Source: a virus
Virus record (IMG/VR): IMGVR_UViG_3300026521_000463
Coordinates: 29,353 to 93,352 of that record
Strand: one strand, 5' to 3'
Length of the DNA: 64,000 nt
Both the position numbers and the translations under genes were made by a program. Shown one piece after another: positions 63,038-64,000 of this stretch (within the stretch, counting starts at the first letter, position 1; each line of letters starts with the position of its first letter). The notes beneath the pieces are model-generated. The model made no database searches, was not told the DNA's origin, and saw only the letters and a list, made by a program, of their open reading frames with translations.

Positions 63038-64000
63038 TCTTGACCCATTGTGCTATATGAATTATCTTGACTTATTAAAGTATTTTCAACACCTACATTC
63101 GCAACTTCAAACCCATCTTCATATAAAGGAGAATTTAATTTAGTTGTATAAATTTCACTTGCTTCCTCATTATCAAAATTACCATTTCCTGTAACCATAG
63201 GAATGTATCCATCTTTTATTTCGTCAATAAAGTAAATTCTATATTTACCTTCAGAAATTCTTTTAACACCCTTAACACCATAACCTTTTATGATTGAGCA
63301 CCATCCGTCTTCATCATAATTTGTCCCGTCAAAAATTACGGCAATTTTATTAAACCTCATATCAGTTTTATCTGCCTTAACCTCATCAAGTCTTTTTTCT
63401 TCCGAAGTCGCTCTTGTTATTTCATTATTAAGTTTTTCATCAATTTCGTTTTCTTTAGAAGTTGCTCTATTAACTTCATCTGATAAATCTTCATTTAATT
63501 GATTTTCAACTCTTTGTGCTCTATCTGATTCTTCTTCAATTGAAACTCTTAACTTGTTTTCTTCGTCAATCGCTCTACTTCTTTCAACTGAAATTTCATT
63601 TGACAATTCATTTTCTCTTTGAGTTGCTCTAGAAGTTTCATTTGTAATTTTATCTTCTAAGTCATTTTCTTTAGAAGTTGCTCTATTGATTTCGTCGTCA
63701 AGTCTTTTATCAAGAACATTAACTTCATTTACTAATTCAGTTTCTTTAGAAGTTGCTCTATTAACTTCATTATTTAATTGGATTTGTAAATCTTCATCTT
63801 TTGTTTTTGCTCTATTGATTTCATCATAAAGTATTGATTTGATGTTTTCTTCTTCAGAAGTTGCTCTATTAACTTCATCATCTAATTTCTTTTCAATTAA
63901 ATCTTCTTTAGAAGTTGCTCTATTGATTTCATCATCTATTTTAGAATTTAATCTTGAATCTTCATCAACACTTCTATTGATTTCATTTGATAATTTTTCA
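63022..64000 (-). CDS. Repetitive coiled-coil tail fibre, partial (N-terminus beyond right edge)
   Basis: The frame is open to the window edge. A possible TTG at 63606 is only internal, since the repeats continue upstream in frame. It contains about eleven repeats of roughly 18 residues of the type EINRATSKEDLIEKKLDD, where RATSxE recurs almost unchanged (18 = 11 + 7, a coiled-coil period). The last 115 residues form a globular tip (KIAVIFDGTNYDEDGWCSII...). It is probably a long trimeric fibre. The repeats also appear in DNA as near-identical 20-base stretches. Confidence 0.75.
   Translation of the reverse strand, partial: EKLSNEINRSVDEDSRLNSKIDDEINRATSKEDLIEKKLDDEVNRATSEEENIKSILYDEINRAKTKDEDLQIQLNNEVNRATSKETELVNEVNVLDKRLDDEINRATSKENDLEDKITNETSRATQRENELSNEISVERSRAIDEENKLRVSIEEESDRAQRVENQLNEDLSDEVNRATSKENEIDEKLNNEITRATSEEKRLDEVKADKTDMRFNKIAVIFDGTNYDEDGWCSIIKGYGVKGVKRISEGKYRIYFIDEIKDGYIPMVTGNGNFDNEEASEIYTTKLNSPLYEDGFEVANVGVENTLISQDNSYSTMGQENQGF

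Noticed and set aside
63361-64000. Direct repeats with near-constant spacing that could suggest a CRISPR array
   Set aside because: The repeats stay in one open reading frame, vary in length and encode coiled-coil units of a fibre protein. There are no unique spacers and no Cas1/Cas2 genes.

Overview
The window is part of a very AT-rich genome (about three quarters A+T by eye) of a large T4-related contractile-tailed phage. The T4-type core is recognisable: GroES-like co-chaperonin, ATP-dependent DNA ligase, DnaB-type helicase (gp41-like), clamp loader (gp44 and probable gp62), recombination nuclease gp46/gp47, type II topoisomerase, tail sheath and tube, prohead protease, major capsid protein, portal, large terminase and head-completion protein gp4. 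The host cannot be read directly. Clear Shine-Dalgarno sites, sigma70-like promoters, very low GC and a secreted protein resembling the MSHA/DUF6701 region of Campylobacterota proteins make a Campylobacter/Arcobacter/Sulfurimonas-type host my best guess. This is inference.

Layout. Nearly everything is on the minus strand, so transcription runs from high to low coordinates. Only the gp4-like gene (16182-16673) and an Ntn-hydrolase-like gene (19783-20802) are on the plus strand. Positions 1-11.8 kb hold accessory and metabolic genes: co-chaperonin, HD-Pnk-like end-healing enzyme, DNA methyltransferase, YqeY-like protein, DNA ligase, P-loop kinase-like ATPase, two metallophosphoesterases and a PAAR tip protein. 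Positions 11.8-27.6 kb are replication and recombination: a possible AEP-primase/SF2-helicase fusion, Cas4-like nuclease, gp41, gp62/gp44, gp46/gp47. Positions 27.7-38.1 kb hold topoisomerase genes, with the large subunit broken in two around a block containing a TAGT-family DNA glycosyltransferase, and small regulators. Positions 38.1-54.6 kb are the head and tail morphogenesis block. Positions 54.6-64 kb hold connector-like genes and a cluster of modular tail-fibre or adhesin genes, the last running off the right edge. A small gene runs off the left edge.

The most striking system is the large terminase. Its gene is physically broken into two cistrons at the Walker A motif (after GATGVGK). 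The N-terminal cistron ends in a 27-residue intein N-fragment starting with Cys. About 750 bases further on, beyond an unrelated 211-codon gene, the C-terminal cistron opens with a 140-residue intein C-fragment ending HHN, followed by Thr. Trans-splicing would give a 609-residue terminase, essentially the length of T4 gp17. This is the atypical split layout (very short N-intein) known from the AceL-TerL intein.

Regulatory signals are unusually legible. Ten promoters match TTGAC(T/A)-17 bp-TATAAT, and most are followed at once by a conserved leader resembling AAAAAGGATTCACATG. Nine more carry GTTAATTT in place of the -35 box. A third motif, TTAAATAA, sits before late-looking genes. Several genes end with their stop codon inside a short perfect hairpin. 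No stretch over about 150 bases lacks a gene. The largest gaps (4532-4675, 45564-45669, 47077-47223) hold a microprotein or hairpins. I saw no tRNA, CRISPR array or insertion sequence.
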